The notes beneath the pieces were generated by a model. It was given only the letters and a program-made list of their open reading frames with translations. It was not told where the DNA came from and ran no database searches. From positions 1 through 31,584 of IMG/VR virus record IMGVR_UViG_3300031643_000006: a stretch of DNA of 31,584 bases. One strand, written 5' to 3'. This DNA comes from a virus. A program made the translations under genes and the position numbers. This document shows, one piece after another, positions 1 through 6,675 of the stretch (its first letter is position 1; the number at the start of each line of letters is the position of its first letter).

Positions 1-27
1 TAGTTTTGTGGTTTAGGAGAAAGTGAA

Positions 28-246
28 GTGCCGCAAGGAAAACCCTTTATATGTTGGTTGGATTATGATGGTCGTCGAAATGCCGTGCCATTGTGTGTCG
101 GCGATGAGGTCGAATATAAACTAAACGGGAAATGGTTAAGGGGCAAAATCGGCTGTAAGCGTAAGGGCGGATGGTATGTGTTCCGCCATAAAAAACAAGA
201 ATATCTTGTGGCCAGTCGTATTTCTTTGCGGTCGGTTGCGGTTTAA
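28..246 (+). CDS. Small hypothetical protein
   Basis: A 72-residue reading frame starts at GTG, eight bases after an AGGAG ribosome binding site. The product is basic and mixed in composition (it begins PQGKPFICWLDYDGR and has a central VGDEVEYKLNGKW segment). The alternating hydrophobic/polar pattern with VGDEVEY and WLRGKI suggests a small beta-barrel such as an SH3-like fold, which is inference only. It lies at the window edge, upstream of the accessory genes that precede the terminase. I do not recognise the family and assign no function. Codon use and strand agree with its neighbours. Confidence 0.5.
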   Translation: MPQGKPFICWLDYDGRRNAVPLCVGDEVEYKLNGKWLRGKIGCKRKGGWYVFRHKKQEYLVASRISLRSVAV

Positions 247-259
247 TCGAGGCTGAAAA

Positions 260-457
260 ATGAGTGAACATCCAATCCCATTTACAGGTGAATCAGTCAG
301 GGCAATACTTGATGACCGAAAGACACAGACCAGAAGGATTATAAGGCCGCAGCCGCCAGAAGGCGTTTGTGATGTATTTTATTGGGATGAACCACGATTG
401 CCCGAAAGAGTAAAGGCGGATATTGGTTGTTACTTTAATACCTCCGGGGGCTTATAA
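260..457 (+). pseudogene. Truncated ASCH-like phage protein (N-terminal fragment)
   Basis: This 65-codon frame begins MSEHPIPFTGESVRAILD and continues DRKTQTRRIIRPQPPE. That is the characteristic opening of a common phage-encoded family related to ASCH domains (PIxF, VRAIL, KTQTRR), whose members are normally well over 100 residues long. Here the frame ends with YFNTSGGL soon after the first conserved block. The part that usually follows, with conserved Trp/Arg motifs, is not found in any frame before the next gene at 520. It is therefore probably a decayed remnant, although a short expressed protein cannot be excluded. ASCH domains are thought to bind RNA or nucleotides, but no activity can be inferred for the fragment. 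Confidence 0.55.
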
Positions 458-519
458 ATAGATGAACGATAAAATCAAAGAACTACGGGCTGGGAAGGAA
501 GTATAAAAGGAGTAGTAAA

Positions 520-972
520 ATGAGAGCGAAATGGATTGTGATTGTGATGATTATGATGATAGTCTTATTTGTTGCAGGATGCGTTGAAAGCACTAACCCT
601 GCAACTGGAGCGAAGCTGTATCAGCTTGACCCGAACACGGCAGCGTTTTTGGACAAGGTAGCAGAAGGTGCTAATGTTGCTGAAATTGGCGGCAATGCTT
701 TATCTGTATTTTGGCCTATCGCTGGCCTGATAGCTGGTATTGCCGGCGGATTAGTCGGTATGTGGCGAAGACTGAAACCGCAAATTACAAAAGCACAAGA
801 AGAGGCGGATTTGTATTATAACACAGCGGCCGGTGTTGTTGCATCGATTGAAAAGTTTAAGGCCGAGTATCCAGAGGATTGGGAAAAATTGGAAGTAGAA
901 TTGACTAAACTTATAGGCGAAAGGGCGGAAGCGGTTATTCGAGCATTGAGAGGATTGCCGAAAAAGGTATAA
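520..972 (+). CDS. Putative phage lipoprotein with a second membrane segment
   Basis: The 150-residue product follows a good ribosome binding site (AAAAGGAG). It has a basic N-terminus, a hydrophobic stretch and a lipobox ending in VAGC at about residue 21, so it should be exported and lipidated by the bacterial Lgt/LspA pathway. Residues about 57-80 (ALSVFWPIAGLIAGIAGGLV) form a second, glycine-rich hydrophobic segment. The C-terminal 65 residues are charged and look helical or coiled-coil (KAQEEADLYYNT, WEKLEVELTKLIGERAEA). The function is unknown. A lipoprotein beside a late region could act in lysis (spanin-like) or superinfection exclusion, but no family signature decides between them. 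Confidence 0.7.
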   Translation: MRAKWIVIVMIMMIVLFVAGCVESTNPATGAKLYQLDPNTAAFLDKVAEGANVAEIGGNALSVFWPIAGLIAGIAGGLVGMWRRLKPQITKAQEEADLYYNTAAGVVASIEKFKAEYPEDWEKLEVELTKLIGERAEAVIRALRGLPKKV

Positions 973-1155
973 CAAAACACACAAGGCTATTGGGAAAAAG
1001 AAGAGCCGAACCTTGCCTTTTTGAAGTAAAAGAAGTATAATAAGGTTAATGATTAAGGCGGAAAAACAGGCAAGCAAGATAACTATAATCATTTAAAAAT
1101 TGCTGCACGAAAACTATATTTGGAAAGGTAATTGAATTAAGAAAGGAGAACGAAG

Positions 1156-1683
1156 ATGAAAAGGATATTGATTACAATCTGTTTATTGATTCTGATGGCT
1201 GGATGTGATACAAATTCAAGTAGAATGGTGCCAACAAGTTTTGAAGTAATAAATAAGCACCAATGCACCGTTAGTATAAATAAAATAACTGGGGGGAGGA
1301 AATCCAATCTACTTAATCCGTTTGAAACCCCACAAATACCAAATTCAGCATTTGTCGAGGCTTTAAGTAATGCATTAGCAAAATCAGGTGTTTTTCGGGC
1401 TGTCATAAAAGGTAACGGTGCAGATTATCTTCTTGATGTTACAATTCTAAGTTATAGTCAACCATTAATAGGATTTGGCTTTGATATAGATATGAAAACA
1501 AAATGGGAATTAACCGACGCAAAAACATTTTTATCTATTTGGTCAAATACCTTTGAGACAACCTACAACGGAAAACTATTCGAAGCCTTTATCGCAGTAG
1601 AAAGATTACAAAAAGCAAAAGAGGGTGCTGCACGAGTCAATATCAAGGAAGGTATCAGACAATTATCGTTATTAAATCTATAA
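1156..1683 (+). CDS. Putative lipoprotein
   Basis: A 175-residue product starts at an ATG behind AAAGGAG. The signal peptide MKRILITICLLILMAGC ends in a clear lipobox (LMAGC, Cys17), so the mature protein should be membrane-anchored. The body contains NSAFVEALSNALAKSGVF, GADYLLDVTILSYSQP and a C-terminal helical segment. This resembles a family of small bacterial outer-membrane lipoproteins of unknown function (inference from pattern only). It is the second lipoprotein gene in a row upstream of the terminase, and it reads more like a bacterial envelope protein than a virion protein. It may be a moron gene acting on the infected cell surface, for example in superinfection exclusion. Confidence 0.7.
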   Translation: MKRILITICLLILMAGCDTNSSRMVPTSFEVINKHQCTVSINKITGGRKSNLLNPFETPQIPNSAFVEALSNALAKSGVFRAVIKGNGADYLLDVTILSYSQPLIGFGFDIDMKTKWELTDAKTFLSIWSNTFETTYNGKLFEAFIAVERLQKAKEGAARVNIKEGIRQLSLLNL

Positions 1684-1762
1684 GAACAAAATAGGTGGGA
1701 ACCGCTCCTCAGTGTTTGATTGTTACAAGCTTTTGGAAAGGAGAGCATAGGAATAAGTAATT

Positions 1763-2194
1763 ATGTCTAAACGGTTAGCACAGAAGAGGTTAGACAAGAT
1801 GTTTAAGACTTATTGCGAAAAGCAATCTTCGCAGTATGTCAGCAAGAAGTGTGCAATCTCAAGAACTACAGTGGATAAATATAAAAGGCTTGAGGATTGG
1901 CGGGGCAGATTGGTAGGTATCCAACGGAAAGCACAAGCCAAACAGGATGATAATTTAGCTAACAGTTTGGCAGAGAACCTAAAAATTGTGCAATTCGCTA
2001 AGGACAAGATTGTCAAATTGATAAAAAGAGGGCAGATTACTAAAAAGCCTGCTGCTGACCTCGATAAGATGATACGATTGGAGCTATTATTGAGGGGTGA
2101 GGCGGATAGCAGGCCGGAGTTGGTGGATAATAGGCTAAAGGATATATCCACTGAAACGCTATTGATAATGCAGAGAAAATTGAAAGGAAGGTAA
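1763..2194 (+). CDS. Putative terminase small subunit
   Basis: The 143-residue, lysine- and arginine-rich protein lies one short reading frame upstream of the large terminase, the usual place for the small subunit. Its N-terminal half carries a helix-turn-helix-like segment (SSQYVSKKCAISRTTVDKYK, about residues 22-41). This is consistent with recognition of the packaging site on phage DNA before handing it to the ATPase/nuclease subunit. The C-terminal half is predicted to be helical (DKIVKLIKRGQITKKPAADL, then LDKMIRLELLLRGE), as expected for an oligomerisation region. The call rests on context and the HTH pattern, not on a recognised specific family. A transcription regulator is the main alternative. 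Confidence 0.6.
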   Translation: MSKRLAQKRLDKMFKTYCEKQSSQYVSKKCAISRTTVDKYKRLEDWRGRLVGIQRKAQAKQDDNLANSLAENLKIVQFAKDKIVKLIKRGQITKKPAADLDKMIRLELLLRGEADSRPELVDNRLKDISTETLLIMQRKLKGR

Positions 2195-2197
2195 TTC

Positions 2198-2377
2198 GTG
2201 ATAAGTTTATACTTTGAAATGAGGTCGCAGGAGGAAGGCGTGTGCAGGAGTCTATATATGGCTATTTGTCTACGTATTTGGGGCTGTTATCCTGTTTATC
2301 GAGATTTTTTCTATCCTCAAAAACCCAGCTTATTAACACGGTTCGTAATCTGGTTGTTTTTTTATAGGCATAAATAA
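2198..2377 (+). CDS. Possible small ORF between the terminase genes
   Basis: A 59-codon frame from GTG to TAA fills almost exactly the gap between the small and large terminase genes. AAGGAAGG lies a few bases upstream of the GTG. The product would contain ISLYFEMRSQEEGV, CYPVYRDFFYPQKP and a hydrophobic end (RFVIWLFFYRHK). I recognise no family. A stop-free run of this length is not improbable by chance, so support comes only from the ribosome binding site and the fit to the gap. The region may instead be untranslated. Confidence 0.25.
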   Translation: MISLYFEMRSQEEGVCRSLYMAICLRIWGCYPVYRDFFYPQKPSLLTRFVIWLFFYRHK

Positions 2378-2382
2378 TAAAG

Positions 2383-3858
2383 ATGCCAACACTCCAACAA
2401 ATAAACAGTGAGATTGACAGCAGGCGGCAAGAGGTAGAGATTGAGCTTGCCCGCAGAAGCCTGTTAAACTTCACCACTTTCACGTTTGAGGGCGATTATC
2501 AGGTAAACTGGCATCACAGGCTGGTTGCTGATGAGATAGATGCTTGGCTGGTTGCTGAGGAGCCATATAACCTTTTAATTCAAGAGCCACCGCGGCACGG
2601 GAAAAGCGAGCAATGCTCAAGACGCTTACCAGGGTATATCTTCGGTAGAAATCCAGATGCACAGGTTCTATTTGGAAGCTATTCGGCTGATTTGGCGGGG
2701 GCTATGAGTAGGGATGCTCAAAGGGTGATGTTGGGCAACCGCTATTCGCAGGTTTTTCCTCATACCAGATTGGCTACAAAGGGTAACAGGTATGATGAGA
2801 CAGCTATTAGACAGGCGAACGAATTTACGATAGTTGGTAAGCGAGGCCGATTTAGGGCTTCTGGTGTTGGGGGTGGATTGACGGGACGTGGGGCGGATAT
2901 AGGTATTATCGATGACCCATTTAAGAACAGGCAAGAGGCGGAGAGCGAAACGGTAAGAGATGGGGTTATCGAATGGTATAAATCCACTTTTCGGACGAGA
3001 TTAGAAAAAGGTGGACGGATATTGATGCTGCTTACCCGTTGGCATTTACACGATTTGGCTGGCTGGTGTATCGACAAGATGAAAATCGACCCCGAAGCCG
3101 ATAAGTGGAAAGTCATTAGTTTGCCTGCCTTGTTCGAGAAGGGTGAATTTACGCGCCCCTGTGACCACAGGCAGCCGAATGAGGCACTGTGGGTATCAAA
3201 ATACCCTGAAAGCGCCTTACGCAAGATAAAGGCCACCATAGGCACGTATGACTTTAACGCTTTATATCAGCAGCAGCCGAGTCCGCCGGGCGGAGCGGTG
3301 TTTAAGAGAGAATGGGCGAAGGTTATAGATGCAGAGGATTTGCCGCCTAATGTCCAGTGGGTGAGGTATTGGGATTTAGCGGTTACAGCTAAAACAAGTG
3401 CCGATTATACAGCTTCGGTGCAGATGGGGCGGGACCAAAACAATAATGTCTATGTTAGGCGTATTGTGAGAGAGCAGATGGAGTGGCCGGTTGGCAAAAG
3501 GATGCTCAAAACTATTGCGATTAGTGAAAAATTGCCTGTTGGGATTGAAACCTGCGGAACGCAGAAGGGATTTTTTCAGGACTTAATGGCTGATTTGGAG
3601 ATGGCGAGCATAGCTTTGTATGCGTTCAATGAAGATACAGATAAGCTTACAAGGGCGTTACCGTGGATTGCGAGGGCAGAAGCGGGGAAATTCTATCTTG
3701 TTCGAGGAAAAGGGATTGACAATTACATAGACGAATTGGTAGAATTTACAGGGCAGGGCGATAAGCACGATGACCAGGTAGATGCAACGAGTGGAGCTTA
3801 TCGAATGCTGGCAGAGTATATTGAGCCAGAAGTTTATGTGATAGGGCAATATGGATGA
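2383..3858 (+). CDS. terL: Terminase large subunit (packaging ATPase/nuclease)
   Basis: This 491-residue protein is a full-length large terminase that pumps DNA into the prohead and cuts it. The ATPase half has a Walker A motif EPPRHGKSE (about residues 68-76), a Walker B GIIDDPF (174-180) and the coupling motif LLTRWH (216-221). The RNase H-like nuclease half has YWDLAVT with Asp331, a central GIETCG and the terminal acidic motif KHDDQVDA (461-468), which supply the metal-binding acidic residues. All key residues are present and the length is typical. It overlaps the next gene by four bases (ATGA). The start at 2383 has only a weak ribosome binding site. The packaging strategy (cos or headful) cannot be read from the sequence. 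Confidence 0.96.
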   Translation: MPTLQQINSEIDSRRQEVEIELARRSLLNFTTFTFEGDYQVNWHHRLVADEIDAWLVAEEPYNLLIQEPPRHGKSEQCSRRLPGYIFGRNPDAQVLFGSYSADLAGAMSRDAQRVMLGNRYSQVFPHTRLATKGNRYDETAIRQANEFTIVGKRGRFRASGVGGGLTGRGADIGIIDDPFKNRQEAESETVRDGVIEWYKSTFRTRLEKGGRILMLLTRWHLHDLAGWCIDKMKIDPEADKWKVISLPALFEKGEFTRPCDHRQPNEALWVSKYPESALRKIKATIGTYDFNALYQQQPSPPGGAVFKREWAKVIDAEDLPPNVQWVRYWDLAVTAKTSADYTASVQMGRDQNNNVYVRRIVREQMEWPVGKRMLKTIAISEKLPVGIETCGTQKGFFQDLMADLEMASIALYAFNEDTDKLTRALPWIARAEAGKFYLVRGKGIDNYIDELVEFTGQGDKHDDQVDATSGAYRMLAEYIEPEVYVIGQYG

Positions 3859-4166
3859 CAAAGGTAGTAATAAATACTGTATACGGCGGATTTGGTTTGT
3901 CTGAAAAAGCAAAGCAGTATTTAGTTATTGCTGGTGCAGATATAAATGTTTTTTTAGATAGTTTTAAGAATTTAGACGAGAAGTATCAGAAAACGACCCG
4001 CACCAATCCTTCTTTGATAAAATGCGTAGAAGAACTTGGAGATGAGGCAAATGATAAGAGCGCAAGTTTAAGAGTAGTAAAAATTCCAGATGGGGTAGAT
4101 TGGTATATTGAAGAACATGCTGGTTTAGAATGGATTGCGGAGAGGCACAGAACTTGGTATAGGTAA
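3855..4166 (+). CDS. Conserved phage hypothetical protein (small)
   Basis: The 103-residue protein starts in an ATGA overlap with the terminase stop, implying translational coupling. It begins TKVVINTVYGGFGLSEKAK and has RTNPSLIKCVEELGDEA, then VVKIPDGVDWYIEEHAGLEW and a terminal AERHRTW. I recognise this arrangement (VINTxxGGFGLS near the start, a DP/NP-L-x-x-VEELG block, I-P-D-x-V-x-W, EHRTW-like end) as a small family found in phages and bacteria. Its function is unknown. Its membership of the packaging operon is clear from the overlap, but a structural role is not implied. Confidence 0.8.
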   Translation: MTKVVINTVYGGFGLSEKAKQYLVIAGADINVFLDSFKNLDEKYQKTTRTNPSLIKCVEELGDEANDKSASLRVVKIPDGVDWYIEEHAGLEWIAERHRTWYR

Positions 4167-4220
4167 AAAGAAAAGATAGAGAAATTGTGTTCGGGAAGGC
4201 AAACAGAATGAGAGTTAAAA

Positions 4221-4616
4221 ATGTTTGCCGATTTTGGGTTTTGGTTGATATTTTGTTTAGGATGCTTGCTAAGTAGCATTATTCTTTGGTCCGTGTTTTT
4301 GCTAAAGCGCAGAGAGCAAAAGATTATTAAGCGGGCCATAGAAAACACGCTAAATGACCTTACTATAAAGGGGATGCTCAAAAGACAAGGGGAAGTCGGT
4401 TTAGTTATCCAGCACGTTTTCAATCCTGAAGTCGTAGATACATTTATTAAGAAATTCAACGAAGCCTTTACAGAGACCGCCCACTGTATAGAGCTTCATA
4501 ATGGCGAAATAAGGCTTTGGTTTAAGATTGCCGATGTGAAAATGGCCGAAAAGATTAAGGATGAGTTGGAAGCGGCGGGATTTTATGTAGGAAACAATCG
4601 GGAAGATATTGGGTAA
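4221..4616 (+). CDS. Small membrane protein, function unknown
   Basis: The 131-residue protein has one N-terminal transmembrane segment (about residues 5-27, FGFWLIFCLGCLLSSIILW), followed by a basic stop-transfer stretch LLKRREQK. A soluble alpha/beta domain of about 100 residues follows (VGLVIQHVFNPEVVDTF, EIRLWFKIADVKMAEKI). By the positive-inside rule the soluble part is probably cytoplasmic. It sits between the terminase/hypothetical pair and the terminator-like hairpin upstream of the portal gene. No family is recognised, and no lysis or holin motif stands out. Confidence 0.65.
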   Translation: MFADFGFWLIFCLGCLLSSIILWSVFLLKRREQKIIKRAIENTLNDLTIKGMLKRQGEVGLVIQHVFNPEVVDTFIKKFNEAFTETAHCIELHNGEIRLWFKIADVKMAEKIKDELEAAGFYVGNNREDIG

Positions 4617-4657
4617 GCAGGTAAATGGATTTACCGGAAATTAAGCAGGGATGTATT

Positions 4658-4700
4658 AAGACGCTGTGGGTGTGCCGTGGACTCATAGCGTCTTTTTTTT
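4658..4700 (+). terminator. Hairpin with U-tract upstream of the portal gene
   Basis: AAGACGCTGTG pairs with CATAGCGTCTT (11 base pairs, one G-U) around a loop of about 16 bases, followed directly by eight T residues. This is a classic intrinsic terminator shape. It lies 16 bases before the portal start codon, with the portal ribosome binding site (AGGGAG) between them. There is therefore no room for a separate promoter after it, which suggests partial read-through or an RNA-processing/stability role. Confidence 0.7.
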
Positions 4701-4716
4701 ATAGGGAGATAGAACA

Positions 4717-6132
4717 ATGTTAGAAAGCGTATTTCCAGCTTGGACCGCAAAAAGAGAACAAGCTAAATATCTGGCCAGTGTTTACAAAAAAGCTGCTGGA
4801 TTGATAGAGTCAACACCTGAATTTGCTCAAGATGAGGACGAGGGCGACTGGACGTTGCTTGCCGGCAATAAGGACAGTTATAGTGAAGCTGATTTAGATA
4901 CGCTGAGAGAGCAAGCAAGAAAATTGTTCTACAAAGACCCCGGAGCAAGGGGATTGATTGGGTCAATGGTTGGTTTTATTTTGGGCCGGAATGCTTCTGT
5001 TGCGGCTACCGACGAAGATGTTCAGGCTTATTGGGACGCTTGGTGCAATGATAAGCAGAATAAGTTTGATAGACGGTCTAAAGAATTGGTGAGAAGGCTT
5101 CTGCGTGATGGCGAGTTCTTTCTGCGGCTTTTCAAGGCTAACGGACAAATCAACTATGAATACGGAGAAGAGGGTAAAAAACAATCTAAAACTGCCGATT
5201 ACTTGGCAGTAAGGTTTATAGACCCCGAAGAAATCAAGGATAAGAGCAATACACACAGTTACGGCATAGAGACAGACCCTGATGATGTTGAGACAGTTCT
5301 CAAATATCACCGATGCTTTTTTAAGAATAATATCGAAGATACTGAAGAGATAGACGCTGAGGAAATCGTTCACGGCAAGATACTGTGCGATAGTAACGAA
5401 AAGAGGGGTAAAAGTTTCTTCATAGGTATAGCCAAATACTTGAAAAATTATCAGCTTTGGCTCGATGACAGAATAAGATTAAACCGGATTCGCAATTTCT
5501 TTCATCTGGTAATTAAACCTGAAGGAGCATTTTCAGCAGAAGCATTGAAAGCAAAGTTTAAGGATGAGAGCACAACGGCGGCGGGGAGAACACCAAATAA
5601 AAAAATGCCTAAACCAGGCAGTGCTATTGTAGCTAAAGGGGTGGACTATGAGTTTAAGAACCTCAATATCAACGCCACAGATACAAAAGATGATGGGCGA
5701 AATATCGAGAGGATGATTTGTAAGGGCACACAGCTTGTTGAGGGCGTGGTTACCGGTGATTACTCAAACCAGAATTACGCATCGGCATTAGTTGCCGAGA
5801 GTCCGATGGTTAAAGCAATTGAAGATTGGCAGGATGTAATTGGTGATTATATCAAAGAGATTTTCAAAAAGATTGTCAGATTTGGCAAAACGGCAGGAGC
5901 TATACCAGAGGCTGCAAGCGAAGAGTGTTCTGTAAACTTTGATTCAATGGTTCACAGAGACTTGGAAAAGGACACTACTGCATATCAGATACACAGACAG
6001 AATGGCTGGGCTTCCGATAAGACTATATCTGCAAAGTTGGGCTATGATTATGAAGATGAACAGGCACAGATTGACATAGAAGGCGAAAAGGAAAAGAATC
6101 GTGCTCAGGCAGATGAGCCGGAATATACGTAA
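4717..6132 (+). CDS. Portal protein
   Basis: The 471-residue protein lies after the terminase and before the MuF-like gene, the standard place for the portal, the dodecameric ring through which DNA enters and leaves the capsid. The sequence is consistent with lambda-type portal proteins. It has an N-terminal segment ending in YKDPGARGLIGSMVGFILG (membrane-like but amphipathic), the clip/stem region RRSKELVRRLLRDGEFFLRL, IDPEEI, and a central helix DDRIRLNRIRNFFHLVIKP. The later region (GDYSNQNYASALVAES, about residues 349-364) matches the N-Y-S-S-x-R-A-like block conserved in such portals. The acidic C-terminus is typical. The start is supported by AGGGAG nine bases upstream. Confidence 0.88.
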   Translation: MLESVFPAWTAKREQAKYLASVYKKAAGLIESTPEFAQDEDEGDWTLLAGNKDSYSEADLDTLREQARKLFYKDPGARGLIGSMVGFILGRNASVAATDEDVQAYWDAWCNDKQNKFDRRSKELVRRLLRDGEFFLRLFKANGQINYEYGEEGKKQSKTADYLAVRFIDPEEIKDKSNTHSYGIETDPDDVETVLKYHRCFFKNNIEDTEEIDAEEIVHGKILCDSNEKRGKSFFIGIAKYLKNYQLWLDDRIRLNRIRNFFHLVIKPEGAFSAEALKAKFKDESTTAAGRTPNKKMPKPGSAIVAKGVDYEFKNLNINATDTKDDGRNIERMICKGTQLVEGVVTGDYSNQNYASALVAESPMVKAIEDWQDVIGDYIKEIFKKIVRFGKTAGAIPEAASEECSVNFDSMVHRDLEKDTTAYQIHRQNGWASDKTISAKLGYDYEDEQAQIDIEGEKEKNRAQADEPEYT

Positions 6133-6151
6133 AATGAAAGGGATTTTGAAT

Positions 6152-6547
6152 ATGGCAAAGCTAAGTGCAAAGGACAGGGAAAGGCTTGAGCAGTTGAGGG
6201 CAAGTGTGCTCGATGAAAAGGGCGACTACAGGGTAGATGCAGACTTTGATGAGTTGCAGGAACTGGCAAAATTAGAGGCAATGGCCGATGATAAATCTAT
6301 TCCAAAGGTGGTAAAACCTGAATCTACTCAAAAAGAGACACACGTAGTCGGCCCGAAAAAGAAAGCGCCGAGGATTGTTAAGAAGTGGCTGGAGCGTGGC
6401 TTTGATTATTACGGCGTGGATAAGAACGGCACCTTTATTTTATACAATAAAGACGAAGAGTTGTTTTACCGGCTGAACAGAGACCCGAATTTTGTAGATG
6501 CTTTAGCAGAAGGGCTGCCTGCCGAATATCTGGAGGGCTTGAAATAA
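6152..6547 (+). CDS. Small phage protein of unknown function
   Basis: The product, about 131 residues, begins MAKLSAKDRERLEQLRASVL. I chose the ATG at 6152 because AAAGGGA lies about ten bases upstream and the protein start is sensible. In-frame ATGs at 6101 and 6134 are alternatives. The protein is charged, with a helical N-terminal third (DRERLEQLRA, DFDELQELAKLEAMADD), a lysine/proline-rich middle and a compact C-terminal part (WLERGFDYYGVDKNGTFILY). The gene ends in a TAATG overlap with the next small gene. Its place between portal and MuF suggests a minor head protein, but no family is recognised. Confidence 0.65.
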   Translation: MAKLSAKDRERLEQLRASVLDEKGDYRVDADFDELQELAKLEAMADDKSIPKVVKPESTQKETHVVGPKKKAPRIVKKWLERGFDYYGVDKNGTFILYNKDEELFYRLNRDPNFVDALAEGLPAEYLEGLK

Positions 6548-6672
6548 TGGCTAATACAAGGAAAGATAATAAAAAACTTCAATTCAAAGAACTTGTAGCT
6601 GTGCCGAGAAAGGTAGCTAAGAGAATAACGGTGTTGGCTGAACAGATACGGTACGAAAAGAGAAGAAGATAA
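6547..6672 (+). CDS. 41-residue basic protein
   Basis: A short frame begins at the ATG of a TAATG overlap with the preceding stop and ends three bases before the MuF start codon at 6676. The product (MANTRKDNKKLQFKELVAV, then PRKVAKRITVLAEQIRYEKRRR) is strongly basic, probably a single amphipathic helix followed by a basic tail. The exact fit between two genes and the coupling overlap support translation. No function can be assigned. Confidence 0.55.
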   Translation: MANTRKDNKKLQFKELVAVPRKVAKRITVLAEQIRYEKRRR

Positions 6673-6675
6673 AAA

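Noticed and set aside
2760-3245. 161-codon minus-strand frame opposite the terminase
   Set aside because: Lies entirely under the conserved terminase motifs and shows no protein signature of its own.
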